DNA from: Oikopleura dioica
Lineage: Eukaryota > Chordata > Appendicularia > Copelata > Oikopleuridae
Direction of reading: 5' to 3'
Assembly (NCBI GenBank): GCA_907165135.1
Contig: OU015569.1
Span: forward strand, 496,001 to 560,000
Length of the DNA stretch: 64,000 bases
Below are positions 22,001 through 32,641 of the stretch, piece by piece. The notes under the pieces are model-generated. The model ran no database searches. It saw nothing but the letters and a program-made list of their open reading frames with translations, and was not told the DNA's origin. How positions within the stretch are numbered: position 1 is the first letter of the stretch; each line of letters opens with the position of its first letter. The translations under genes were made by a program, and so were the position numbers.

Positions 22001-22123
22001 GCGCGTTTCCACTCGAAAATGACCCTGGATACAGTAATCTCAACTGTTGTTCCTGCTTATTTTCTTTTCTTAGATTTTACGAAGCAATGGGACAGAAGAT
22101 GCGATCAACAATCAGCAATTTAA
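19089..22123 (+). CDS. Cys-loop ligand-gated ion channel, nicotinic-receptor-like
   Basis: ATG 19,089 starts a hydrophobic signal ([16 protein letters not shown]). Exons supported by homology: 19089-19204, 19333-19351, 19398-19478, 19518-19573, 19685-19791, 19852-19897, 19941-about 20060 or 20090, 20108-about 20158, 20349-20443, about 20539 to the GT near 20587, 20833-about 20967, parts near 21070-21150, about 21740-21873, 21912-22033 and 22074-22123. Hallmarks: [33 protein letters not shown], the loop [15 protein letters not shown] (13 residues between the cysteines), NGEWDL, the M1 start FVVPCILI, M2/M3 around [11 protein letters not shown], and the M4 approach [13 protein letters not shown]. 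Such receptors are pentameric cation or anion channels at the plasma membrane; the ligand is unknown. Elements interrupt the coding sequence at 19,205 and 19,574 with 8-bp duplications. An A4 run at 19,554-19,557 needs one more A. The loop between M3 and M4 is incompletely resolved. Confidence 0.88.
19205..19324. mobile_element. AGTCAGG-family element in a receptor exon, 8-bp duplication
   Basis: The element starts CTGGACTCGGCAACCTGTG and ends with the complementary GGTTGCCGAGCCCAA. It is flanked by CCTTCCGA (19,197-19,204) and CCTACCGA (19,325-19,332). Dropping the element and one flank joins RPSD to GDGVIK in frame, ahead of a GT-AG intron. Confidence 0.85.
19574..19676. mobile_element. AGTCAGG-family element in a receptor exon, perfect 8-bp duplication
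   Basis: Termini are CTGGGCTCGGCAACCTGTG and its complement ending GAGCCCAG. AGCAGCAC flanks both sides (19,566-19,573 and 19,677-19,684). Removal joins NEQH to [10 protein letters not shown], exactly as the Cys-loop receptor alignment requires. This is the cleanest copy for defining the family ends. Confidence 0.92.
20609..20803. mobile_element. AGTCAGG-family element with a nested second element
   Basis: Flanked by GCCATCAG on both sides (20,601-20,608 and 20,804-20,811), in a GT-AG intron of the receptor. Its core contains TTAAGGGTGTCCCCAACG and the inverted partner, the same insert seen in the element at 2747-2912, so a TTAA-type unit has jumped into this family or travels with it. Confidence 0.85.
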
Positions 22124-22436
22124 AAATAGAATCTGATAATAAAATCATTAAAAAACGACTCTTGTTTGTTTCTGTGAATCAAAATGAGCTCAGCAACCTG
22201 TGTAGAAAACCTGAGTCAGGGTCGAAAGAAACGGCTTCGCAAAATTATTATTTCAATCAATTTTCTAACCCTGAGTCAGGTTTTCTACACAGGTTGCCGA
22301 GGCCAGAGTATATTTGATCAAAGCTCGGCAACTTGTGCAGAAACCTGAGTCAGGGTTCAGAAAGACGGCTCAATTCTTAAATTCAACCTTTTTCAGGACC
22401 CTGACTCAGGTTTTCTACACAGATTGCGGAGCCCGA
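21326..22436. mobile_element. Group of AGTCAGG-family elements in and after the receptor gene
   Basis: Copies or fragments at about 21,326-21,385, 21,415-21,512, 21,712-21,751 (right end only), 22,190-22,303 and 22,322-22,436. Each keeps CTCGGCAACCTGTG-like termini and the AGTCAGG block. The first three fall in the M3-M4 loop region of the receptor; the last two lie between the receptor stop at 22,123 and DNAL4. Confidence 0.75.
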
Positions 22437-22586
22437 GTTTTATTAAAAGTGTTTTGTTTCAGTTTCAAAAATAGTTGATACAGGTAGTCAAAGTGATACA
22501 GGTTCAGTGATGAATTTATAAAAATAGGGTTGAATTGGCAAAAAGCAAAATTGACGAGTTGAGGGCTGAGAGAGAGTCGAAGGAGC

Positions 22587-23082
22587 TTACTTCTCCGATT
22601 TCCATATGTGAATGCCGTACACGCCCTGGTAGTACATCATGAGAACGGTGCCTTTTTTGAGAGCTCCAATTTACTGAACTACTATCAAATTTTTTCTGCT
22701 TTGGAACTCTTTGGAACTCTTTCCTTTGACGGCTTGAAACTCGCTGTGGAATGCTTTTCCAATCACAATATTCCACCCAACGCCGAACTTCTTATTTAAC
22801 ACTTCAAACGTTTCTTTTCAGAAAAAATTGGTTATTCTCCTAATTTCGACAGTTTTTTACCTTTAGCGGCGAGTCCGAAAGGGTGCTTTTCCAAAAGTCC
22901 GACGACGAGTTCTTGAATTTCCGTGCTCATTTCTTCATTCATGTCCGATTCTGGCAAGACCAGCGGAAATCTTCACCAAATAAGTTATCTTTCAAAATAG
23001 CTTTTTCAAAAATTGCTTACTGATGTGCCTTGGCATGTTCGACGTCGATGTCTCGGCGCTCGCCTTCTTCTTCTTTGTTCAT
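22587..23082 (-). CDS. DNAL4: Axonemal dynein light chain 4
   Basis: Exons 23021-23082, 22861-22970, 22724-22813, 22587-22651 give 327 nt, 108 residues, close to the 105 of human DNAL4. After an acidic start (MNKEEEGERRD) come FPLVLPESDMNEEM, ETFEVLNKKFGVGWNIVIG and a C-terminal strand ending HIWKSEK, matching FPLVRHSDMPEEM, ETMDKKFGSSWHVVIG and VCVWKCS. It is an LC8-related subunit of outer-arm dynein in cilia. Introns 1 and 2 have GT starts. Intron 3 (22,652-22,723) starts GAAAGAGTTCC and ends AAAAAAG; near its ends AGAGTTCCAA faces TTGGAGCTCT, a nine-of-ten inverted match. Confidence 0.92.
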
Positions 23083-23459
23083 TTTTCCGTCTTTTTCAAA
23101 TAAAGAATTTTTTAATAAATTTCATCCCAAAATATCGCGTTCTAGAGAGACGCCTTTTTCGCGAATTTGTCATTTCCTGTAGACAGGTGAAATCAAGGAG
23201 GAAAACCAAAACCTCAACAACACACTTTAAAAAATAAACTGCAAATTAACGTAAAAACATCAAATTTCGCTTATCTTCCTTTCAAAATAGGAAAATAAGG
23301 GACTCGCTTTTTCAAAAAGGAAAAGAGGTTCCCAAAATGGGAATTTTGGATCTCTGCGTGGGTCAAAAATCGAACCAAGCGGTCGTCTGGGAAGGCCAGA
23401 AACCGTTCTGGTGAATCGATTGTTTTTAACCGAAAACAACAAGCAGGATATCCCGGATT

Positions 23460-23652
23460 TGGGCATCCTGTGAAGAAAACCTGAGTCAGGTCTTGTAAGA
23501 TCAAAAATGAAAAGCCGCGAAATATAAGAAATAGATTATGTTAATTTTGGCGAAGCCGCTTTGCAGCTTCGTTTTTAATAAAGCCGCTATGCGGCTTTTC
23601 ATTTTTGATCTCTCCAAAACCTGACTCAGGCTTTCTACACATGCTGTCAAGC
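23460..23652. mobile_element. AGTCAGG-family element
   Basis: GGCATCCTGTGAAGAAAACC at the left and GGCTTTCTACACATGCTGTC at the right, with the AGTCAGG block and several GCCGC/GCGGC hairpin pieces between. It lies between DNAL4 and the plus-strand gene at 24,002. Confidence 0.7.
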
Positions 23653-24001
23653 CTAGATCCTAGATATGATAATTTGGAAAGGTTTTTTAATGCATTCAAA
23701 ATTGGCGAATTGAGTCCAGCAAATAAGCAAACAGGCAAAATAACTAAACCGGTCCGAACGACCTAGTTTTAGTTTGAAAATTTCCAAAATTACTATTTTG
23801 GGAACACACAAAGCCGCGAAAATACGGCGCCGCGTGTCCAGTAGGGCGGAACTGACGAGTGACCTGCTGCGTCGGTCAGTGCCATCTGTCGAGCAGGGAG
23901 GTTCTTGGCGGGTGCTTTCCAGTCACGGGTGAGCGCCGCTAATTCCGCCAGATTTGCAGATCGGGGCGAGAGAGAAAAATACGGCGCTCAGAAACGGGAA
24001 A

Positions 24002-25294
24002 ATGCCTGTAGAGAACGGACGACTGGAAATTGGCGATTACGAGCTGCTCTGGATGAAGACGATCGAAATGCTCAGCGTTCTCAACGACGAGATACGGTAT
24101 TTAGCTCAGTCGTCTCCATTTTTATTCAAAGAAAAACACAACCTGTGTAGAAAACCTGAGTCAGGGTCTGAAAAAGCTTAAATGAAAAGCCGCGCAGCGG
24201 CTTTTCAAAAACGAAGCCGCAAAGCGGCTTCGCCTGGATATTTAATGATAGATTTGAATAGTAAGCTCTTTGAGACCCTGACTCAGGTTTTCACACAGGC
24301 CTTAAAATACGAGTACTTGTGTAAAAGAGATTTATAGTCTGGTCCGGCGACTGTACAACCGGCCTGTGACGGGGAGAAGAGCAAAGACCAAGTTCCCGAA
24401 AGAGATTCGCGTCTACCTGCGCCAGTACTACTCCAAAGAGATCAAAACCGAAGTCGTCGTCGACAGAATTCGCAACAGATTAGGAAACGCTTGAAATTGA
24501 TTTCGATTTTCAAAATTATGATTTTTGATTTTCAAAAGAAGATGCTTTGAATTTCAAATTTTTTCAAGCGTAGTTAGAGCACCAATCGTTGGGCTGGAAA
24601 GCGTGCCGTTTGAATTTGACGAAGACGTTCACGCCGATCGGGCTGGAGCTGACGGACCGGGTGTATTGGAGCATTCGCGAGTTGGGAATGATCGAGCGGC
24701 GACGATCCTACGCGATCGTCAAGTGGGAGCTCTGGAAGTACAGACAGCGCATGGCCGTCCTCTTTCCCGATGTGCTGTTCCGCAACCGCGTCATCTACAA
24801 AATCCTCGGTAGCTTTTCATGTCTCTTCGTTCTCTCTTATTTCGTTCTAGACAACTTGGTCGCGGCCTGGCAGAAACCATCTTGTCCCTGGCACCCCGTT
24901 CTTTTCGACAAGGGTAGGAACTGCGCTTTGCAGCCTGTGTAGAAATCCTGAGCCAGGAACCCTGACTCTGGGTCCCGGATTATTTTAAAAGAAAAGCCGC
25001 GTAGCTTATTATTCCATACTGGCGAAGCCGTCATGCGGCTTCGTTTCTTAAAAGCCGCTATGCGGCTTTTCATTTTAAATCATCCAAGACCCTGAGTCAG
25101 GGTCCCTGAGTCAGGATTTTCTATCCAGGCTGCCGAGATCAGGGCAGAAAGCTTTTCAATTTCTGAAATCATGGAAGAGAGAACCTTCAATTTATAATTT
25201 CAAAATTTCAGCGAATCGAGAGACAGTGGACTCGGATGTGGATTCCGAAGACACTTTCGTACCTGACACTTCCGACGAATTCCGAGATATGTGA
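24002..25294 (+). CDS. Unrecognised basic protein, 205 residues
   Basis: Exons 24002-24096, 24338-24483, 24578-24808, 24851-24913, 25212-25294 total 618 nt with consistent phases. The protein begins MPVENGRLEIGDYEL, is basic and aromatic in the middle (RVYWSIRELGMIERRRSY, VKWELWKYRQRM, LFPDVLFRNRVIYK), contains CPWHPVLFDK, and ends in a Ser/Asp-rich tail. An in-frame upstream Met at 23,954 is an alternative start. The second intron (24,484-24,577) starts GAAACGCTTGAAA and ends GTAGTTAG; TTTCAAGCG near its end is the inverse of CGCTTGAAA at its start. Introns 1 and 4 contain AGTCAGG elements (24,139-24,300; 24,933-25,136). The strong codon structure says it is real; I cannot name it. Confidence 0.75.
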
Positions 25295-25519
25295 ATCATC
25301 AATCCAATTCCACACAACTTCTGCGTTTCAAATGCTGCCCCACTTCTTCGCTGCTCTATTTATGCTCCAAAGATAAATCTAATTATTTCTGTGAATACCT
25401 ACTAAATTCGCCTTTTCCGACCCTTTTTCGCCAAATAAATCCTTATTCGACAACTTTTTTACCAAAAATAAAGTTAATTTTGCACGAGACGCGTAAAATT
25501 GCCGCTTGGAAATGTTGCG

Positions 25520-25634
25520 TGACGTCAGGAGGCTTCTGACGTCGCATGTACGCTGTGACGTCACTTGTTGGCGGCGGCGGTGGTGCCGATTTTGGAGCTA
25601 CTCTTTCTAAACGTCACTGTTTATGCTGACGTCA
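25520..25634. promoter_or_regulatory. Cluster of TGACGTCA (CRE/ATF) sites
   Basis: Perfect TGACGTCA at 25,520-25,527, 25,556-25,563 and 25,627-25,634, plus a half-like TGACGTCG at 25,537 and ACGTCAC near 25,610. The cluster sits just after one plus-strand gene and before possible exons at 25,731. bZIP proteins of the CREB/ATF/AP-1 class bind this sequence; activity here is inferred. Confidence 0.6.
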
Positions 25635-25730
25635 CACGCGCTCCAAATTTCTGCTATCCGCGAAGGCGCCTTTTTTACGTAAAAAAACACGTCAGAGTTG
25701 GCGTTTTTATCTAATTCGAAGCAATTCTAG

Positions 25731-25927
25731 TGTCTAAGATCATCGAATTCAAACAAAAAGTGCATCTACCGGAGCAGATGATAAATGGTAAACAAGCGAA
25801 ATATTCTCTTCCGCGTTCCAAAGAGGGAAAAACGCTTATTGTGATTATTGTTGACGTACAAGAAACTCGGGATATTCACGTGATTCCTGACATTTCCGCC
25901 TTCTCAGTTTTCGGATTAAAAGTTTAA
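25731..25927 (+). CDS. Possible exons of an unrecognised gene
   Basis: After TTCTAG a short frame SKIIEFKQKVHLPEQMIN ends at a GTAAAC donor (25,788). A second piece after TTCTCAG gives VFGLKV and a stop at 25,927. No start codon or family is identified. The CRE cluster just upstream is the main reason to look here. Confidence 0.25.
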
Positions 25928-26012
25928 CCGTTTTTACGCCGTGAACTTTTGAGCAGTAAACGTCAGTCTCGGTGATTTGGCGACTTGGAAATTTTAAATT
26001 CTGAATTGACTG

Positions 26013-27470
26013 GGCTCGGCAACCTGTGTAGAAAACCTGAGTCAGGGTTCTGAAAGAGCTTCGAGGCATTCTATCGATGTTCTTTCAGAACCCTGACTCA
26101 GGCTTTACACAGGTTGCCGAGCTTTAATCAAATATACTCTGGGCTCGGCAGCCTGTGTTGAAAACCTGAGTCAGGGTCTGAAAGATCTGTTGGAAAACTA
26201 CCTTTCCAAATTTCAATTTGCAAATCCTGACTCAGGTTTTCCACACAGGTCGCCGAAAAGATGATGATTAGGCAGCTTTTCCAGGATTTCAAGTTTCTAG
26301 CTTTCCAGCTGCGAAAAAACGAAAAAATGCCCATAAATCACATTTCCGTTTTCGCTCTCGCAGATCGGCAAATAATCGAAAAGGTCAAGTGGTCGTGAAC
26401 GCGCGGCTCCTTGATGAGGTCACTTTACTGTCACAGGCACATGTTTATTCTACATTCTAATTTATTTCCACCGCGTAAAGCATTAATTCTCCACCTGCCA
26501 AGGTCTAAAATTCGCAAAAGTTCGATTTTTTCTGCCCGCGGGTGGCTCCAAAAATGACTACGGTTTTACTACTTCGTTTTCATCCCTTCCTCGCCGCTTA
26601 AAAAACGCATGACTAGTACTCTACTTTTAAGAAGCTAGGCTTTTTTCAATTCTTTCTCAAAAATAAGATATTGACACCCTTAACATTTTTCGTCAAAATG
26701 AACAGCCGCGTAGCGGCTTTTACGAACGAAGCCGCTCCGCGGCTTCGCCAACATCTTCACTTCTTATCAGTGAACCTCTAACCCTAAGCCTGACTCAGGT
26801 TTTTAAACAGGTTGCCGAGTAGTCAGTAATATTCGAGACGCTAATTTATCAAAAATCGCTGCCTGCTCCGTCAGCTGAATTTGTAGACACTCGAGGAAAA
26901 AGAAAAGAGAGAGCTTGATTTGATGTCTGTCTAATGAAAAGAACAGGCCTCTCTATAAAAGATCAATCTTTAGAAGCAGCTTCAAGGTGCTTCCTTTGAT
27001 CGATGGCAATTTCGTTTCACTCGCTGGGGAAAGACAAAAGACCAGTTTCACGATGCTCTCTCTCTTATTTTTTGTTGAGCTTGACTGAGTTGAGATATTC
27101 TCGATTACTCTTATTGTCTCAGCAGTTTTTCTTTTTGAAAGAAGAAATATGGTAATCAGAAGATTTTCGAAATTGGAAACCTGAGTCAGGTTCCTGAAAA
27201 TGATTTCATGAATAGCTTGGGTCGGCAACCTGTTTGAAAACCTGAGTCAGGGTCCTGAAAGACATTACGAAGCGGCTAATTGGAACTCGAAGCCGCACAG
27301 CAACCTGTGTTGAACCCTGAGTCAGGTTCTAAAGAGTTAAATCGTGGCTACGAGGCTCTTTAGAACCTGACTCAGGTCTTCAACACAGGTTTCTGAGCGG
27401 TTTTGTATTCGAAAAAGCCGCTTCGTGAGGTCTTTCAGGACCCTGACTCCGGTTTTCCACACAGGTCGTC
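26013..27470. mobile_element. Series of AGTCAGG-family elements
   Basis: Copies at about 26,013-26,127, 26,138-26,256, 26,660-26,820 and several short ones between 27,170 and 27,470. The first pair are abutting elements in opposite context, both with CTCGGCAACCTGTG-type ends. No gene is supported in 25,930-27,800; the remaining sequence holds only short chance frames. Confidence 0.7.
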
Positions 27471-27819
27471 GACCCTACCTATTCATAAAATCAATTTCAG
27501 GACCCTGACTCAGGCTTTTAAACAGCTTTATCTTCACTCAAAAACCTCTCTTCCATCAAAATTCTGCAAGTTGCTCAGTGATGCATTTTTGTATCTTAAA
27601 AATTTAAGAGTCGAGAAAATTAATTTTATATTTTTTTATTTTCATTATCAGTGTTTGAGTTTTACAAAATTTGGCTTTGCCAGAAGTAGATTTTTCAAAA
27701 AGTAGGATATCAGTATTTAAATAGTAAAACAGTTGAAAACTTGCTAAAAAGTCTAAAAAGAAAGAGAGGATTTTCAGTCGACAGGGTCAAAAATAGTTGA
27801 TAATTCTAGGTTTTTTTCT

Positions 27820-28590
27820 TCAAAGTTGACAAAACTCGGCGTTGAAGAGTTCGGAAGCGTTCGCGTCTGAAGCTGGAAAGGCGAAGCTGCCGTGGAGGAG
27901 CGGGGTCAGCGCCAAGCCGCCGTTTGGAGTCATCAAGAACGCGGAAAGAGGGCCAGAGTGGTAGTGCCCTGCTGGCTCTTGCTTGACGATTTGGATGGGC
28001 GCGAGCATCGCCGCTTTTTCGTTGCTGGAAGTGGTGGTGGGCACTTTGACTTCTTCGAGCTCGACGGACTCTTCTGGCGAGGCGTAGCCGCTCTCGGTGT
28101 TATTGGAGGTTTGAGTGTTGGAAAGAAGAGGCGAATTGGCCTGTTCCTTCTTGAGGGCCTGTTGGCTCTGGTTGGAGCCGCCGTGATTCATCGCCAAGTT
28201 GAAGCGGATCTTTTCCAACTGCTCCTTGAGCTGCTGGTTCTCTCGCTTGAGCGCTTCCATTTCGCTCTTGGTCTGGCTCAGCTCGCCTTCGAGATCTTCG
28301 ACTTTTCGAAGTCGTCGGTCGCGGCAGCGCGCAGCAGCGAGTCGGTTGCGCTCGCGCCGTCGGTTTCGTCGTTCCAGGGCGATTTGGTCGAGCGCCTCGT
28401 CGGGGACTTCTGGGTTCCGGCCGGGCCGTCTTCTCGAGGAGCTACCGCTCTTGGAAGGCGCGCTCTCGGGGTAGGGGGAGTAGCGGGGGTTCGAGTTGTC
28501 CGAGTAGACGGAAAAGGTGTCCTCGTTGATGGGAAAGTCGACGATTTGGCTGGCAGGCTCCATTTGGTAGATGATCTGTTGTTCGCTCAT
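27820..28590 (-). CDS. Fos-like bZIP transcription factor, single exon
   Basis: One uninterrupted frame of 256 codons. The basic region RRRERNRLAAARCRDRR (about residues 76-92) has the N-x-x-A-A-x-x-C-R signature of AP-1 proteins and is followed by a leucine zipper with heptad Leu (VEDLEGELSQTKSEMEALKR...). The acidic/Ser N-terminus and the C-terminal TPLLHGSFAFP resemble Fos proteins more than Jun, whose basic region differs. It would dimerise with a Jun-type partner and bind TGACTCA/TGACGTCA sites in the nucleus. The lack of introns and the upstream SRE plus TATA suit an immediate-early gene. An ATF3/JDP2-like assignment is possible. Confidence 0.9.
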   Translation of the reverse strand: MSEQQIIYQMEPASQIVDFPINEDTFSVYSDNSNPRYSPYPESAPSKSGSSSRRRPGRNPEVPDEALDQIALERRNRRRERNRLAAARCRDRRLRKVEDLEGELSQTKSEMEALKRENQQLKEQLEKIRFNLAMNHGGSNQSQQALKKEQANSPLLSNTQTSNNTESGYASPEESVELEEVKVPTTTSSNEKAAMLAPIQIVKQEPAGHYHSGPLSAFLMTPNGGLALTPLLHGSFAFPASDANASELFNAEFCQL

Positions 28591-28697
28591 TTTTTCGATA
28601 TTTCTCGGAAGGTTGAAAAAAGGGAAAGTTTTTTCTGTGTTTTTTTCTTTTTCCTTGTCTGATGATTCGGATTCTGGTTCTCGACGGGGGCCCTCGC

Positions 28698-28705
28698 TTT
28701 ATATA
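28698..28705 (-). promoter_or_regulatory. TATA box of the Fos-like gene
   Basis: On the minus strand TATATAAAG lies about 108 bp upstream of the start codon and about 23 bp downstream of the CArG box, the expected order for an inducible promoter. Confidence 0.65.
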
Positions 28706-28727
28706 GCCTCGCGCGCTAGCGCCACTT

Positions 28728-28737
28728 CCATATTTGG
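28728..28737 (-). promoter_or_regulatory. CArG box / serum response element
   Basis: CCAAATATGG fits CC(A/T)6GG exactly. On the minus strand its last GG begins GGAAGTGG, an ETS-type GGAA core, so a ternary-complex-factor site may overlap. Vertebrate c-fos is controlled by the same SRF/TCF arrangement. Confidence 0.7.
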
Positions 28738-28959
28738 CGATAGCGCTTCAGCCAGGCCAGATTCTCAATCCCGCGCTCTTCCGCCCCGCGCCGAGCCTCC
28801 TCGTTAAAACCAAATTCTCCTTTTTTTCTAGCAGTTTACTTTTACATTCGAAATCGCCATTTTTTATCACTTTCTCGACTCATCGCGCTATTCTTCATTC
28901 ATAAAATATATTTATTGCTAAGTTTAGTAGACTAATTTTAACGAAATACGATTTTATCT

Positions 28960-31365
28960 TGCTTAAAGAGCTTCGAAAAAAAGCCGCGAAGCGGCTATTT
29001 TTTCTGAGTTTTACGAGGATAATTTTGGCGAAGCCGCTTCGCGGCTTCGTTTTTAAAATAACCGCTACGCGGCTTTTCGTTTAAAATTATTCAGCACCCT
29101 GACTCAGGTCTGCCTGTGCAGAAATTCTGAGCCAGGGTCCTAGAAGATGTCAAATGAAAAGCCGCGTAGCGGCTTTTTAGAAAACGAAGCCGCAAAGCGG
29201 CTAGAATTAATGAAGAGGCTGGAATGATAATTTGGCGAAGCCGCTACGCGGCTTCGTTTTCAAAAGCCGCTACGCGGCTTTTCATTTGACATCTTCCAGG
29301 ACCCTGACTCAGGATTTCAACACAGGTTGCTGAGCATTGAACTTTTGACCGTCGCATTCCCAGACGGTTCTAGTGATTCTGAGTCGCTAGAAGTGAGACT
29401 AGATAATTCCCAGAGGAGAAATAAACAAATAAATTGACGTCTGAGCCAACATCCGTCAGAATGAATACAGATAAAGAGATCGAGAGAATGATCAAGAGCG
29501 CAAATATTAATCCAGCGCGGCGTGTAATAGAACGCGTGCGGCAAGAAGTAGAATGAGTAGCGTCTGACTCATCGTGTGTCAATCGCTGAGCCTTGCCGCG
29601 GATGATCCGCGCGGGGCAGAAAAAGAGTGATCCGTGACGTCACTGAATGTACAACGTCACTAGCGCGGACTTCACATTTTGCAACTTTTGAAGAGCTACT
29701 CTTGCAGGGCGCTGCGGAGGCACGCTAGAAACGAGGAGGAGAATCTAGCCAATTTTCGAATTTGGCTCAAGCTTGAAGCTTCATCCCTCGCCAATTATGT
29801 AACCACTTCTTTTGAATTTGAGCCATTTTCTCAAATTTTGTTTTTGAAAAATCAAATTAATCAGCATTTTTTTGATAGAAAAATTGATATCTTAGAAAAT
29901 AAATGAAAAGAAAAAATTTTCAACAAGCTCATAATCTGTGTAGAAACCTGAGTCAGGGAAACGGCTCTTTCTGAAAGATCTCAAATTTTTGCGGCTTTTT
30001 TCAAAAAACGCGGCTTTTTATCGAAGATTTTTCATAAAAAGATCCCGATTTTGACCCTGACTCAGGTTTCCACACCTGGGCTCGGCAACCTGTGTAGAAA
30101 GCCTGAGTCAGGGTCTGAAAGATCATTAATGAAAAGCTGCAAAGCCGCTTCCTTTTAAATCATTAAAGATCTTTCAGACCCTGACTCAGGTTTTCTACCC
30201 AGGTTGCCGAGCCCAGCTCTAGACAAAAGAAGTAATAAATCCATTTTAGTAATTTTTTATGAGAAAAACAACTTGATAGTTTTATCATTTTATTCTAATC
30301 GCTGAGAAAGAAATGACGAGACCCTTGAGTGGACTTCCTTTGCCGTGAAAAGTTCTACTTTTGCTACTTTCTGGTGCACGGCTCTCAATTATAGATAATT
30401 ACCGTCAATCAAGCCGGTGTTCGGTTGCCCCGCTTTTTTAGCTGAGCGGCCAGATTCTCAAACGCGATAATAAAAAAGTGATAAAAAAGCGATAACCACA
30501 GATACAAGTGTCCAGACTGGACTAGGCAATTTCTCATTTCTGAGTGACTATTTTCGCTTACAAAATTTCAATTACTGATGAAGCTGAGTCAGGGTTTTTA
30601 GAGAGCTAGAATGAAAAGCCTCGTAGCGGCTTTTGGGAGACACTGAATTGTGCCGCCCTGCGCCGCCCTGTGCCGCCCAGCCTCACCGGGTTTGAAGATA
30701 TTTGGTCTTTCAAAGGCCATAATTTAAGCTTTTTATGTCAACTTAGTTATTCTCACTTATTTATATTGTCAAACAGTTAAAATAAGTAAAACCTATAATT
30801 TAGGGTGCCAGTAGCGTAGTTCTCAATCAAATTCAGATGTTGCATAAAATCACTAATATATTGAGCACGCGACGGGCCAAAGGCCCTTACGCGTGCATTT
30901 TCTGGTAGAGAACTCATTGGGTTGGCGGGGCCCAACTCTCGCTCTTGTTCAGAACTCTTTCCTAGGTCATGGTTTGGTCGAATGAGAGTCGATTGGTTCC
31001 AGGCCGGGCGACGCTGGGCGGCGCAGGGCGGCGCAAGGCGGCGCATGGCGGCACAATTCAGTACCCCCGCTTTTTAATAATGAAGCCGCAAAGCGGCTTC
31101 TCTAGTAAAATATATACATCGAGCTTTTTACTTAGGCGAAGCCGCTCTGCGGCTACGTTTAAAAAAACCGCTACGCGGCTTTTCATTTTAGCTCTCTCTA
31201 AAAACCCTGACTCAGGGTAGGAATTTTGGCTTCGCCAAAGAAACAAACTCAATGTATTTATTAAACCAGCAAAGCCGCTTTGCGGCTTCATTATTAAAAA
31301 TAGCTGCTACGCGGCTTTTCATTTCGGCTCTTCAGCACCTGGCTCAGGTTTTCTTCACAGCTTGC
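28960..31365. mobile_element. Element-dense region upstream of the Fos-like gene
   Basis: AGTCAGG-family copies at about 28,960-29,115, 29,115-29,340, 29,932-30,080, 30,076-30,222, 30,575-31,215 and 31,205-31,365. The 30,575-31,215 copy holds another element (30,642-31,067) whose arms are tandem GGCGGCGCA-type units ending TGAATTGTGCCGCC. A TGACGTCA site is at 29,635-29,642, just upstream of a short minus-strand start (ATG about 29,573, LLILLLAARVLLHAA, signal-peptide-like) that I could not extend into a gene. Confidence 0.65.
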
Positions 31366-32641
31366 TGAGCCCAGATAGCGTGAGTTGAGCTGAACTGACC
31401 CTCAATTCTTGAAACTCAATTCAAACAGACTGACTGAGTCTCAAAAACAGTGATTATTTCAATGTCTGCTGCAAAGAATAAATAAGGAAAACGCGCAGGT
31501 CGTGACGATTTATTTGCTTTTCGTAAATCATGGAGTGGCTGTATTTAACTCGAGCAAATATGGATTTCGAAAAAATGGAAACTATTCACTTTTTACGAAT
31601 CAGACACTGCTCAAGAAAAAAAACATATTATTTTCGCGTGAGAATTTTCGATCACGTGAAATATTAAAGGAACTTTCAATCTTGGATTTGCGTAAATTCT
31701 TGAGAATCTGAGTCGGGTTCTGAAAAGCTGAAATGAAAAGCCGCGTAGCGGCTTTTTAATAATGAAGCTGCGAAGCTTTCGCGGCTTTTCATTAAAGATT
31801 TTTCAGACCCTGACTCAGGTTTTCCACACAGGTTGCCGAGCCCAGGCATTGAGTTGGGTACTTTGGCAAATCTTGCCACTCATAAGGAGATAATTATCGA
31901 GCGTATATTTTTAGCTCTAGAAGCTGAATAATAGCGAGGAAAAGAGCATCCGGTCATAAATCTAACGCCAAGTGACAACTAAAGTATCGCCAGATCGCGC
32001 TAGTCAGGAGCTACTCATCCTCCAATAGAGTAGCGTTTTTGAATGAGTATCAAGAAATAGCCTGTCAGTATGTCTCTAGAACAGGCCCGGCGGAGCAGGT
32101 TGTTGTTCAGTTGACGCTCACTTCTTCACTTTTCGAAGTCGGAAAGTCCGCGCCGCATAGCTTTCAGGTAAATCAGTTTATTAATTAATTATTAAGTAAT
32201 GTACTTTAATAATAAACACTTAAATAAATAAAACTTTTAGAAGCCTCAGATCATCAGGCCATCAGCCTGGTGAGATCTGCTCGAGAATCTGCTTCAAAAC
32301 CGGAGTTTGTCGAAGCAAGAATTCCACAAGGTCGTGGATGAAAACATGACTGCTAAAAACCAAGCAGACGACCACCTTGCCTAGTAAAGGCTTGTCTCTT
32401 TAACTGTAACCTGAATAAAATCAATTTCCGTAAATTCTATCGACAAAAGATGCTCACGGCTTTGAATGGCCGGAATTTCAGGCCGGGTTTCAGCCGTGAT
32501 CATCTCTCTCTCATTTTGTATTCTTGATTTTCGGCAGGCGATTGTAAACCGATTTTACTAGATATACATGTGTGTTCAAAGATTTCCCGCGTATTTCGGA
32601 CTGAATATGAGGCTTTAACTCGCCGTCTCCCTCGACCTGGA

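Noticed and set aside
27892-28662. Long plus-strand frame opposite the Fos-like gene
   Set aside because: It is the mirror of a GC-rich coding exon; the minus frame has the bZIP signature and promoter elements.
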